Source of the DNA: Neofusicoccum parvum
Lineage: Eukaryota > Ascomycota > Dothideomycetes > Botryosphaeriales > Botryosphaeriaceae
Assembly (NCBI GenBank): GCA_020912385.1
Contig: CP087216.1
Location: forward strand, 992,001-1,056,000
Length of the DNA stretch: 64,000 bases
Reading direction: 5' to 3'
The position numbers and the translations under genes were made by a program. Numbering within the stretch: position 1 is the first letter of the stretch; every line of letters begins with the position of its first letter. Under the pieces are notes generated by a model that was given only the letters and a program-made list of their open reading frames with translations, was not told where the DNA came from and ran no database searches. This document shows positions 55,419-64,000 of this stretch, one piece after another.

Positions 55419-56487
55419 TCAAGCGTACTTCGCAATGGTGTCGATGTAGTACGAGTACGCAGAGCCAGTCGGCGGCTCGATGGAGTAGCTGTAGGTGCCC
55501 CACTTCACGATCGTTAGCCACGTTGCTGGGCGATGGGAGAGCTCGCGAACTTACCCAGGGGCCGGCAGCCCACCACAGGTGGCCGGTCCAGACATCGTCG
55601 TTGTCCTTGAGGTACTGCAGACCGTCCTCGACGGCCTCGAGGCACTGGGTATTGTTGCCGGCGGCGTACTCGCCGATGAGACCCTTGTTGCCGGTCTCGC
55701 GCAGCCAGGCGGTGGCGGCCTGGAGCCTTTCGCTGAAGACGGTGCTGCTGACGCACTCGTCGTGGGTGCCGGACCCGTCGACGTCGAGGTACTGGTGCAT
55801 CTGGTAGACCAGCTTGGAGCTGCCGTTGTTGGCGGGGTCGGTCAGGGCGCCCATGGTGTCGGCGTTGCCGGACGAGACCCAGGTCCAGGCGCCGGTCCAG
55901 CTGTTGCCCTCGGGCGTGATGTACTGCTTGGTGGCGCCGGCCTCGCGGATGCCGTCAATGGCGGCCTGGTTGAGCTGGACGACGAGATCCTGGTCCATGT
56001 CGTGGAACTCGTTGTTCGTGTCGAAGACGACCAGCGAGTTGTTGGCGAAGGGCTTGGCGACCGTCTTCCACCACTGCTTGAAGCCGGCGACGTCGGTGAT
56101 GATCTCCTCGTAGTAGCGGCCGTAGTTGTGGGGCTGGATCATGGCGTAGGCCCCCTTGCTGGTGATGTAGTTGACGTTGTCGGTCAGGTTGCCCATGTAG
56201 TACTTGTCCAAGGTGCCGTTCAGCGAGTCGGGGATCAGGCGCTCCATGGCGAAGTTCAGACGGAACATGTTCATGCCCTTCTCGATGAAGGTGTCGACGG
56301 TGCTCATGTCGTACCATATGTAGTCCTTGTTGTACAGGCCGGGGAAGATGCCGTCGCCAAACTCGGCGCCGCTCTCGTTGATGCCGAACCACTGGAACTT
56401 GGTGCCCTGGCGGCGCTGCTTCCTGGCCGGCGCAGCCAGAGCGAGGCCAGCCGTGCCCGCGGCCATGAGGATGGAGATGAAGCGCAT
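55419..56487 (-). CDS. Secreted GH5 endo-beta-1,4-glucanase
   Basis: Signal peptide MRFISILMAAGTAGLALA with a likely Kex2 pro-site (KQRR), then a glycoside hydrolase family 5 barrel. Landmarks: WFGINESGAEFGDGIFPGLY, MFRLNFAMERLIPD, MIQPHNYGRYY, acid/base glutamate in FDTNNEFHDMD, YITPEGNSWTGAW, MHQYLDVDGSGTH, and the nucleophile glutamate in GLIGEYAAG. Exon 1 ends HLWWAAGPW at a GTAAGT donor near 55554. A 54-bp intron leads to the last exon, WGTYSYSIEPPTGSAYSYY, and a stop at 55419-55421. About 337 residues, no carbohydrate-binding module. Acts outside the cell on cellulose or beta-glucan; the subfamily resembles fungal EglA/EG-type enzymes. Confidence 0.93.
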
Positions 56488-56599
56488 GATGGCGTGGAAA
56501 GAGAGTGGCAGACAAAGTCGGAAGACAAAAGAAGGAAGGTCTCACAGACTAGCTGGAGGGCGGCGGTGGAGGACGGCAAGGCAAGAAGTGGAAAGAGGG

Positions 56600-56607
56600 T
56601 ATATATA
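56600..56607 (-). promoter_or_regulatory. Candidate TATA box of the GH5 gene
   Basis: TATATATA about 113 bp upstream of the endoglucanase start, a typical position for inducible fungal genes. Confidence 0.4.
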
Positions 56608-57309
56608 GGACGCAGGGAAAGATGGAGGAAAAGTGGAATACTCGAGCCTTTAGGCCACGCTCGTTTGCGTCACGGTGCAAAGACTCCGCGTCGCCCGCAT
56701 TGTGCCCGCGGGAACCAGGCCCGGGCGTGATTAAGGAAAGCTGGAGCCGTCTGATCGCCGCGCCTCTTTTTCCGGACGCACCAAGCACCATGCCGCGGCT
56801 CTGGCAGCACGCACTTACTCGAAGTGTGCCGCACGTCTCCGGAAGGGCTGCTCCGGCTGCATTGTCTTGGAGAGCTTGTGGTGTTTGCCGAGAGAGGCGC
56901 GGCATTGAGCTGGGCCCGGAGGGGAGATGCATGTGGGCAGGCTGGAGGTGCCGGGCAAGACGGCGAGCCGCCAAGCAGGGACGGCGGCGGGAAGACGGGC
57001 AGATGTTTTGGACAGATAGACGAACGCCATGCGAAACGCCGATCTGCACCAATCACGCGCGACTGGCGGAAACACGAGCGGAAGCGAAACATGACAAGCC
57101 GCTTCAAGCCCAGATTAGCCGCCCTCCTGGCGGTACACCGGTCCGCAGTCGCATCCGTCTTGGGCCGCCCGGAGCAGCAGAACGACTAGCGATGCCGTTC
57201 CTGGCCGCGGTCAGGCCAGGCCATGCGCTGCCGCCTGGTGATTGATGGAAACAGATTTTTGAAACGCGCCGAAGTCTCACGACATCACGTGGCTTGAAAC
57301 CCGCTCAAG
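56608..57309. other. Intergenic region
   Basis: GC-rich promoter DNA; overlapping chance open frames only. Confidence 0.4.
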
Positions 57310-58113
57310 GCTCGAGTGAAGTTATCTCACTAGTCAGTCCCATCGGATGGCCGGGTTAGGGGAGGCAACGAGGCCAATTGTTGCTTGAACCTCCGGCATT
57401 CGTAGGACACGCTGGAAATTCTTCGAGCACGCTTGCTCTGGACCAACAAGAATATGTGTAAACATACCCCGTTCAAACTCTGCTATTAGTTGCGGTCTTT
57501 TCCTCAGGGTTTCTGAAGTAAGTAGACAAGGCCGATAACCCTATAGGGCCGTAATACTATCTCGCTGCTCCTTACTAAGTTTAGTGAGTGGAATAATCTA
57601 GATTGTGATTGTACCAGTTAACACGGTAAAGGCATGTAGGATAAGACTCTTTCCAAACCTAGTCCGCGCAATAAGAAGGGCATCGCCTGAGCCGAATATC
57701 AGACGTCTTAGTGCGCGAACTTGCTCTGGATGCGGCTGACACCCATCGCCGAGTATGCGCTATAAACAGGCCTCGAGTAGCTCTACTTGCATCGGTATGT
57801 GCTCTTTATGTTTTGCTTCCGTAACAAGAGTACGCAACTCGCTGAGCATCATATGAGGAACCTGAGCGATGCGTTCAGCGGCTCCGCCTTTGGGTTTGTT
57901 CCGGCCTCTGTGCCATTTGGATCTCTCATCTCCCTTGTTCGTTTTCCGCTTTACCCATGGAGCCACCGTCTCTAATTGGCCACTGAAGTTTGCTGAAGTT
58001 CGCTGAAGTTCGCTGAAGTTCGCTGAAGTTCGCTGCAGTTTCTGGAAGGTACTGACGTGTGTGTGGGGGTTGTTTTCTCCTCGTACACGGTCTCTAGGAC
58101 CGACCGGAAGCAC
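57310..58113 (-). pseudogene. Decayed RecQ-like helicase fragment
   Basis: On the minus strand one frame, broken by TAG codons at three places (after ELLEACL, TGTITI and DSITAL), reads through the start of a RecQ-type superfamily-2 helicase domain. It has a Q-motif-like CQPHPEQVRALRRLIFGSGD, a Walker A with one change (LLIARTRFGKSLILHAF, normally TGFGKS), then IIPLTKLSKEQRDS, LLTSETLRKRPQLIAEF and ILVGPEQACSKNFQRVL. It ends just before the DEAH box, where the expected sequence is replaced by an unrelated tail and a stop. The upstream part (to 58113) is basic and includes the tandem repeat. All three stops and the Gly-to-Arg change are compatible with transitions, so RIP-type mutation is possible. 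It is a truncated relic, perhaps of a repeated, mobile or subtelomere-linked helicase gene. Confidence 0.72.
57981..58040. repeat. Six 10-bp tandem units
   Basis: Units CACTGAAGTT, TGCTGAAGTT, three perfect CGCTGAAGTT, and CGCTGCAGTT, aligned end to end. Because 10 is not a multiple of 3, the repeat is read in three phases. In the relic frame it gives the 10-residue period LQRTSANFSE. Confidence 0.9.
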
Positions 58114-58982
58114 GCTGTACGGGAGCCGTTATCACTCGCGCAGCGAGCTCGATAGAAGGAGGTGTTTGAACGGCTACTGTAGAAGCCCCGTAGATAGGAA
58201 TTGGAGTCTAGAGGGTGGTAGGTTAGGTATACGAGCGATGGAGCGGAGGTGTGTAGAGACGCGTTTAGACGCGTCTTCGGAAATGACCTCTTTGGCGCTG
58301 TGCGCGGTATTGTAAATTGCGCTAGCTACTGATTGGTTCTAAAATTGCCTAAAGTTTTCTGAAGGTATTGAAGTTTAACGGCTATTTCTAATATAGACTA
58401 GCGCCCTGAGCGCGTCTGACTAGTAAGATAAGGGTGACGTATCTGCGGCTGGAAACTCAAAAGCGTCAGAGGCGGAAACGCTTACCCAGTCACGTGAAGC
58501 AGGACAGCTCTCCCTCCGCGAGCCTTAACCAACACTCCAACTCCCAGCCCCTTCGCAGCACAGCCACAAAATGTTGAGCAGGCTAGATCAAGGCGTTGAG
58601 CGCACGCAAAGACCAACAGGATCCCCAGTGGAGCGTTGATCAACACCCTGGCCCTCTGCAGCCATGGCCAGCCTTCTAACACCGAGCGTTGTGTCTAATC
58701 ACACACGCAAGTTGTTAGACCTTGAAGAGACCGGAAGGGGTCAGGCTGGGCTATCATCAACATTTCGGAGTGTCAGTCACTCTATCACCTTCCATAAACA
58801 ATCATGTAGGATGGGCATTAGGCCCCGACTTTCAGCGAACCAAGGAAACACAGTTCTCCTTGATCTACGATAGTCTCGAAACCTCAACAGGTCCTGCTGG
58901 TGTTGTGAGCTACATACAAAGACGAACCATCGTGCTCTTGACCGGCCGCTCCATGCGTCGTTCAGCTCACCTCTTGCCAGTC
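58114..58982. other. Intergenic region
   Basis: No gene recognised. Contains the inverted repeat AGACGCGT-TTAG-ACGCGTCT at about 58257-58276. The stretch just before 58983 is open in the protease frame but lacks similarity. Confidence 0.45.
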
Positions 58983-60373
58983 ATGAAGATCCTCAATATT
59001 CTGTCTCATCTTTTAGCTGTTTCTGGTGGCCTTGCCGCCCCCTCGCTCTCACCGCAACCCGCAATCAGGATCCCTCTGACGCGCACCGTCCTCGATGCTC
59101 AAAACGCCAGCCTCCCGCATGATGGTGTCAACGAGTTCTCCAAGCGTGGCGGTGCCGCCGTTGGTCTGCACGGCCTCCGCGATCCCGTGGGCTGGATTTT
59201 TACTGGCCCCCTCAAGATTCGCAACACGGAATTTCAATGCCTTTTCGACACGGGATCCCACAAAGTATTGGTCGCCGGAAAAGGCTGTAATAAGAACAAA
59301 GGCTGTGGCGCTGGACCTCGTTACGACAACGGCGGCAAGCACCTGAGCAAGGATGGACGTGTGGATTATCTGATGGGAGGAGCTCAGGGTCAATTATGGT
59401 CAGACGACATTTCAATCGGCGGAAAGAAAGCCAAAGACCAGGAAATACTCGTTATGGAGACCATGAAAGATATTCCAGACTCATTGTTGTCCATTTGTGG
59501 CATGGCGCTTGACCGTGGTGATGTTTCTGGGTCAAGGACATTCTTCTCCAATATGATGGCGCAGGTAATACCACCGGAAAGCCAATCCTGCGGTTGCTCA
59601 CTCAGGTTCGCAGGGGTCCGCTGGAAAGGACGAATTCAGCTTTCAGCTTGGCCGTGGCGACTGCAGCGAACTCATGCTTGGAGGCCGTGATGAAGCCAAG
59701 GTAAGCCAAGCGTCTCCAGTGAAACAGTTTGCGACTGATGTGGATACAGATCAAAGGATCTCTCACTACAATTCCCGTCACGAAGGACGTATTACAAAGA
59801 TACAGGAAGAAGCAGCAGACTTCATGGGAAGTACAGTTGGGCGGCATCAATATAAATGGGAAGGCTCTGAAAAAGGGGCATTTTCCCATAAAATCCCTCG
59901 TTGACACCGGAGTCACGAGCATCGTGGTCCCCAAAGCCGTAGCAGAGCTGATTGCCCGTGCTCTCGGCGGATCTACTACAAAACAAGAAAAGGGGTTCTA
60001 CGATCTTAGTAAGTCAACACAAACACTTCAGAAGGCCGAAAGTGATGCTAAAATTGTCATAGATCTCCCCTGCAACCTGGACAAGAGCGTTGATCTTATC
60101 CTCGGTGGCCGCTCTTTCCCCATCCGTCCATCGGAACTCCTGCGTGCAAACTCTCCTCCAGCCGGTTCCAAGCAATGCCTTAGTACCATCTTGGGCCACG
60201 ATAAAAAGGACGCCCTCCTGGTAATCTCTAAGCCGTATGAATTACTTTCAACTGCTAATCCGTCCTTTACGTAGGGCTTCCCTTTGCTCGTGGGCTGCTA
60301 TGCCGTCTTCAGTGACAGTGCCGACAATGGATCTCCAGCGATTCTCTTAGGAGACTCTAACAGGTCTTGCTAA
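58983..60373 (+). CDS. Pepsin-like aspartic protease, divergent
   Basis: Secreted A1-family-like protein. Signal peptide MKILNILSHLLAVSGGLAAP from 58983. The first active-site motif is CLFDTGSHKVLVAG, lacking the usual DTGSSxLWV. The flap region reads YLMGGAQGQLWSDDISIGG. An exon ends SNMMAQ and joins GSAGKDEFSFQLGRGDCSEL across a 52-bp intron. After RDEAK a second intron leads to IKGSLTTIPVTKDV, then WEVQLGGININGKA and the second motif SLVDTGVTSIVVP. A further intron before GFPLLVGCYAVFSDS leads to PAILLGDSNRSC and a stop at 60371-60373. Family members normally continue for about 25 residues after LLGD, so the C-terminus is short or its last exon was missed. Both catalytic aspartates are present. 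Confidence 0.78.
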
Positions 60374-60844
60374 GAATCCCAGAACGGGAACAAATCTATC
60401 TCCATTCGGTGCACCGTTTCCGCTTGAGGCTTCCCGCATTCGCTTACCGAGTTTTCGTCTTCGCCTCCTGTGCCGCATTCCACCTTCCGCTTCCCCAACC
60501 ACTAGCATACCGCACTCGGCCCCACCCAGCCTTTCAGGGAGTCAAACCACCCCATCTGCTAGTGCTTCGCTTCGACGGTTATCACGTATAACTCCCCGGC
60601 CCCGCAGATATACGAGGGTTGTAGCCAATGAAGCGATCTTGCCGACAGTAACGTCATGCGTGATTCTGCATCCAAAACATCGAGATCTGAGGCCTTGTCC
60701 TTGAGAATGTCCAAGCCATCGGTTTGCCGAGCTTTGAAAGTGGAGCTCTACGCCGCACCCTAAAACCAAGCCGGCCGCCCCTCCATCTCTCACTATCCAG
60801 AAGACCTATGTCCTTGGGCAATCGCCTCGCCGGTGACGATCATC
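60374..60844. other. Intergenic region
   Basis: 3' region of the protease gene and promoter of the methyltransferase gene; no element recognised. Confidence 0.4.
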
Positions 60845-61652
60845 ATGGCAGCTGCAGCAGAACAGCCGGTAGCGATCGTGACTGAAACAGGGAATATCGA
60901 AGTCGACCCCTCCCTTGCCGGCTCCGACTCTACCTACGGAGAAGATGAGTTCGCAGGCCGAGTCTCCGACCGTCGCAGTGTGCGCTGTGGCTGAAGACCC
61001 CCCCAAGACAGAGCTTCACCACTTCCCTGGCCTCGAGCATCACCGCGTACAAGTACCAGCACGGCCGCCGCTTCCACGCCTACAAAGAGGGCACCTACCG
61101 CTTGTTCGTGCACCGCACGGCCACCTGGCAGACGGAAAACCTGACAAGTCTCTGACCCAGCCCCAACGACGAGGCCGAGCAGGATCGCCTGGACATGTTC
61201 CACGAGATCTGCAAGCTCCTGGCCGGCGACGCGCTCGCCCTCGCGCCCTTCAGGAAAGACGGGAGCATCCTGGACCTCGGCACCGGCACCGGCATTTGGG
61301 CCATCGAAGCAGATGCGCAGAGAACTCCACGCCCCGCGAAGCCAACGTTACGAGACAGACCTGACCCCGCAAAACATCACAGGCGACGCGTGGCCCGATG
61401 CCACGGTGGTAGGGAACCATCCTCCGCATCCGCATGCCGTTGGGAGACTCGGCTGACGCTGTGCACGCCAGCTCGGAAACGACCTCTCCCCGATCCAGCC
61501 ACGGTGGACGCCGCCGAGCGTCAAGTTCGAAGTCGACGACGTGGAGGCCGAGTGGGCGCACTCACACAAGTTCGACCTCGTGCACAGCCGCTACATGCTC
61601 GCCTCGATAGCGGACTGGCCGCGCTACGTGAGCCAAGCACACAGGTACGTCG

Positions 61653-61690
<38 letters not shown>

Positions 61691-62325
61691 TTACACAGAA
61701 CCCCGCCCCGAACCCGCACGCGCTGTGTTACACGGCCCCGCTGACCGACGACCGTCGCGTCCCGCGCAGCTTCACCAAGCCCGGCGGCTGGGCCGAGTTT
61801 CAGGACTGGGACGTCACGCCGCGGACGGACGACGGCAGCCTCGGGGAGGGCAACCAGGTGCTCGAGCTGCAGCGGCTGGCGATCGAGGCGTGCGGGAAGA
61901 TGGGGCGCACGGCGAGGCCCGGGCCGCGGCTGAAGGGCTGGATGCGGGAGGCGGGCTACAGGAACGTCGTCGAGAAGGTGTACAAGCTGCCGATTGGCAT
62001 GTGGCCGCAGGACGGGAGGCTGGTGCGTCGACGGTCCCCCTGAAGCGCGGGTCATTGGTTCTGACGGAAGACTGCAGAAGCAGATTGGCTCGCTGATGAT
62101 GGTGAATTATCTGGAGTCGCTGGAGGCTATGACTTTTGCGCTGTTCACCAGTGTGTTTGGCTGGTCGATCGAAGAGATACAGGTGTTCTTGGCTGGCGTC
62201 CGGAAGGATGTTCGGAGGAAAGATGTGCACGCTTATTTCCACATGTGAGTCTGACCTACGGAGGTGAGAATGCGCTTTACTGATATGCACCAAGCTATTT
62301 CGTGTACGGTCAAAAGCCCGAGTAG
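60845..62325 (+). CDS. LaeA-like SAM-dependent methyltransferase
   Basis: Class I methyltransferase of the fungal LaeA-like (UMTA) group. Start ATG at 60845; exon 1 ends EDEFAGR (intron GTCTCC to GACAG). Exon 2 reads SFTTSLASSITAYKYQHGRR to EGTYRF (intron GTTCGT to CCCAG). Exon 3 has PNDEAEQDRLDMFHEICKLL and the SAM motif ILDLGTGTGIWAIE. Later exons: GNDLSPIQPRWTPPSVKFEV, HSRYMLASIADWPRYVSQAH, then FTKPGGWAEFQDWDVTPR, KQIGSLMMVNYLESLEAM, and a tiny last exon, YFVYGQKPE, ending at 62325. The piece between WAIE and LGNDL (about 61305-61466) contains a likely exon fragment, DAWPDATV, but no consensus donor in the right phase was found before it, so this part may be mutated. The substrate is unknown; group members include secondary-metabolism regulators and tailoring enzymes. 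Confidence 0.8.
61657..61688. repeat. (TC)16 microsatellite in an intron
   Basis: Uninterrupted TC dinucleotides inside the intron at about 61645-61769 of the methyltransferase gene, right after its GTACGT donor. Confidence 0.9.
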
Positions 62326-62534
62326 ATGAGGAACTATGGGAAGGCTCAATGGTTATAAACCCTTCTCTCGGCGTGAAAAAGCTGGTTACCGGTCAGTGTG
62401 GATATAGCAATTTAACTTGATTTCATTTTGTTCTATCGTGGAGTAAATCATTCGACCGCATGCTATCCCGTGATCCATCTTCGGAATGTGCCCCAGGAAT
62501 GAGCATGCAGTGGATCCATCCAGCTTCTACGGTT

Positions 62535-64000
62535 CTACCGGTCATGTTGGAGCTTATTTCTATCTGCGTATTTGTCGTTCTCGAGGTATACGTCAATCTG
62601 TGTCTCAGGTCAGCATCTCAACACGGCAGGAACAAGCCAGGGAAAAACGCTTACTGTGTTTGTCATCTTGGACTCGACGTCCTTGCACGACAAGCAAGCA
62701 ATGATGGCAACAATTCCAAATCCCATGGAAGACATCGAGACCACAAAGATTCCTTTGCAGTACGCATTCTTCAGGGCCTCCGATGCCGCCGCAACCACAT
62801 CAGGGGAGAACAAGGTTGACAGATCTGGAGACGACAGAGAGGAAAGGAGCTCTGTAACCCTTGATTGGTCGAGACCAGCCTTCAGAGCCGCGGGAACCAC
62901 GAGCTTCGGGGTCCATTCAGCAATCTGGTTGTTGAAGATCGTTTGGTAGACGGTGGTTGCAACTGTTGTTCAATCAGTCTTTGAGCGCCATTTGATCGGA
63001 GTTGCTATGGGATGCATACCAGCACCCCCGGCAAAGCGGAGAGACCCAGAGATGCCACCGCTGATACCAAGATCCTTGTGCTTCACTCCCAACTGGGAGA
63101 GCATGATACTGAGAGGGACCGACCATGCAAACGCCGTCTGCGAGATGAAGAGGAAGGCAATCATCATCCCCTTGTTATGAGGCGTTGCAAGTCCAAGCAG
63201 AGCACCAAAGAGCACAACAATGAAGGTAGAACCCACGAGCTGCCATTGCCAATGCTTGATCGTGCTGCCGAAGCAGAAGAGCAGAAATGCACCAAAGCAG
63301 ATGGCCAGACCCTGTGGAAGTGACAGGACGAGGTTATACCGCCAGTCCGTACCGCCATTGGTGTAGAATACGGTGGTCATGGTTGGCCAGAGGATGCTGC
63401 TGGAGTAGTAGAACATGTTGGTGATGGACAGCGCAAGACACGGCGCCGTGAAATCCCGACCCCAGGAGGAGGCGAAGATGTGGGCGGGTGCGAGTGGATG
63501 CTCGGATCCACCATAGGTCTCCCAGAGCCCGAAAACGATCAAGAAGAAGAAGCCGATGACAAGGGGTGCTACGACGTGCGGGTCAGTTGACTCATAAATG
63601 CCCGCCCACACGATACCTGCCAGCACTGGCACGCAGCCAGCAGTGAAGGACACGATGCCTGTTTTGAGATGATCGGGTCAGTGAGAAACAATACCGCTAT
63701 GACGGCTGGGTGGCCACTCACCGACATAGTCGACCTTTTTGATGGCTTGCATGAAGGGCAACCCGGATGGGTGAGCAGGAGGGAAGTACAGGAAGAACAA
63801 GCCAATGAAGGCGGCGAACTGGAAGATGGCAGGGCCGTAGAAGTTCCACTCCCAATTGCCGAACTCGTAGCCAAACCTGGCGGTGATGGGTCCGACGAGG
63901 ATGGTGATGTAGACGGTACCGTCGGCGAGAATGATGCCGATGTGTCTCCACTTGTTTGGAAGGAGCTCCGGAAGGGCGAATGCCGCCATCTGCAAAGGCG
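62535..64000 (-). CDS. TRI12-like MFS transporter, 5' end beyond window
   Basis: C-terminal two thirds of a fourteen-helix major-facilitator of the fungal TRI12 group (trichothecene efflux pump, related drug/siderophore carriers). From the window end: MAAFALPELLPNKWRHIGII, GPITARFGYEFGNWEWNFYG, FLYFPPAHPSGLPFMQAIKK, then across a GTGAGT intron to IVSFTAGCVPVLAGIVWAG. More helices end ISGSLRFAGGA. Intron, then VATTVYQTIFNNQIAEWTPK. The exon ends SKMTNT, and a last short exon, IDVYLENDKYADRNKLQHD, reaches the stop at 62535-62537. The N-terminal helices lie beyond 64000. It converges on the LaeA-like methyltransferase gene with a 209-bp gap. Cargo unknown. Confidence 0.88.

Overview
The window looks like a chromosomal segment of a filamentous ascomycete (Pezizomycotina, perhaps a Dothideomycete; the class is inference). 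It has compact genes on both strands, short GT-AG introns of about 45-220 bp, GC-rich third codon positions and typical mould families: a siderophore MFS carrier, a C2H2 plus fungal-type regulator, LaeA-like methyltransferase, TRI12-type MFS, GH5 endoglucanase, pepsin-like protease and a Fot1/pogo transposon.

Layout. 0-2.2 kb: amino-acid/choline-type permease. 3.5-5.4 kb: a complete Fot1-type DNA transposon with perfect 47-bp terminal repeats, a TA target duplication and a transposase broken by two nonsense codons. 5.4-7.2 kb: gene-free, with three copies of a small hairpin repeat. 7.2-19.1 kb, all minus strand: protein kinase, large coiled-coil protein, CDC42 and a siderophore-type MFS transporter. 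20-23 kb: a possible small secreted Cys-rich protein (frame disrupted) and an ornithine cyclodeaminase/mu-crystallin-like enzyme. 23.5-26.9 kb: MTG1 and a BOR1-like SLC4 transporter sharing a divergent promoter. 27-36 kb: gene-poor, with a broken Zn2Cys6 remnant, a four-helix membrane protein and an F-box protein. 36-42 kb: a conserved low-complexity protein and a second F-box-like protein. 42-50.9 kb: zinc alcohol dehydrogenase, CYP504-like P450, 2-hydroxyacid dehydrogenase and a divergently oriented C2H2 regulator. 51.8-56.5 kb: a stand-alone gene derived from a Copia-type Pol beta-barrel domain, an aldo-keto reductase and a GH5 endoglucanase. 57.3-58.1 kb: a decayed RecQ-like helicase fragment with 10-bp tandem repeats. 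59-64 kb: aspartic protease, LaeA-like methyltransferase and a TRI12-like MFS transporter cut by the window end.

The most unusual items are: (i) a dispersed family of hairpin elements with a constant 65-bp core, seen at six full-length sites plus two partial ones, including two copies inside introns; (ii) the apparently domesticated Copia-type Pol domain gene; (iii) the RecQ-like relic; (iv) a Zn2Cys6 remnant missing exactly the seven-residue basic segment; and (v) a Cys-rich secreted-protein candidate whose signal-peptide frame and cysteine frame do not join through any visible intron. Exon joins were inferred by eye from GT/AG sites and protein continuity; none was tested against transcripts.
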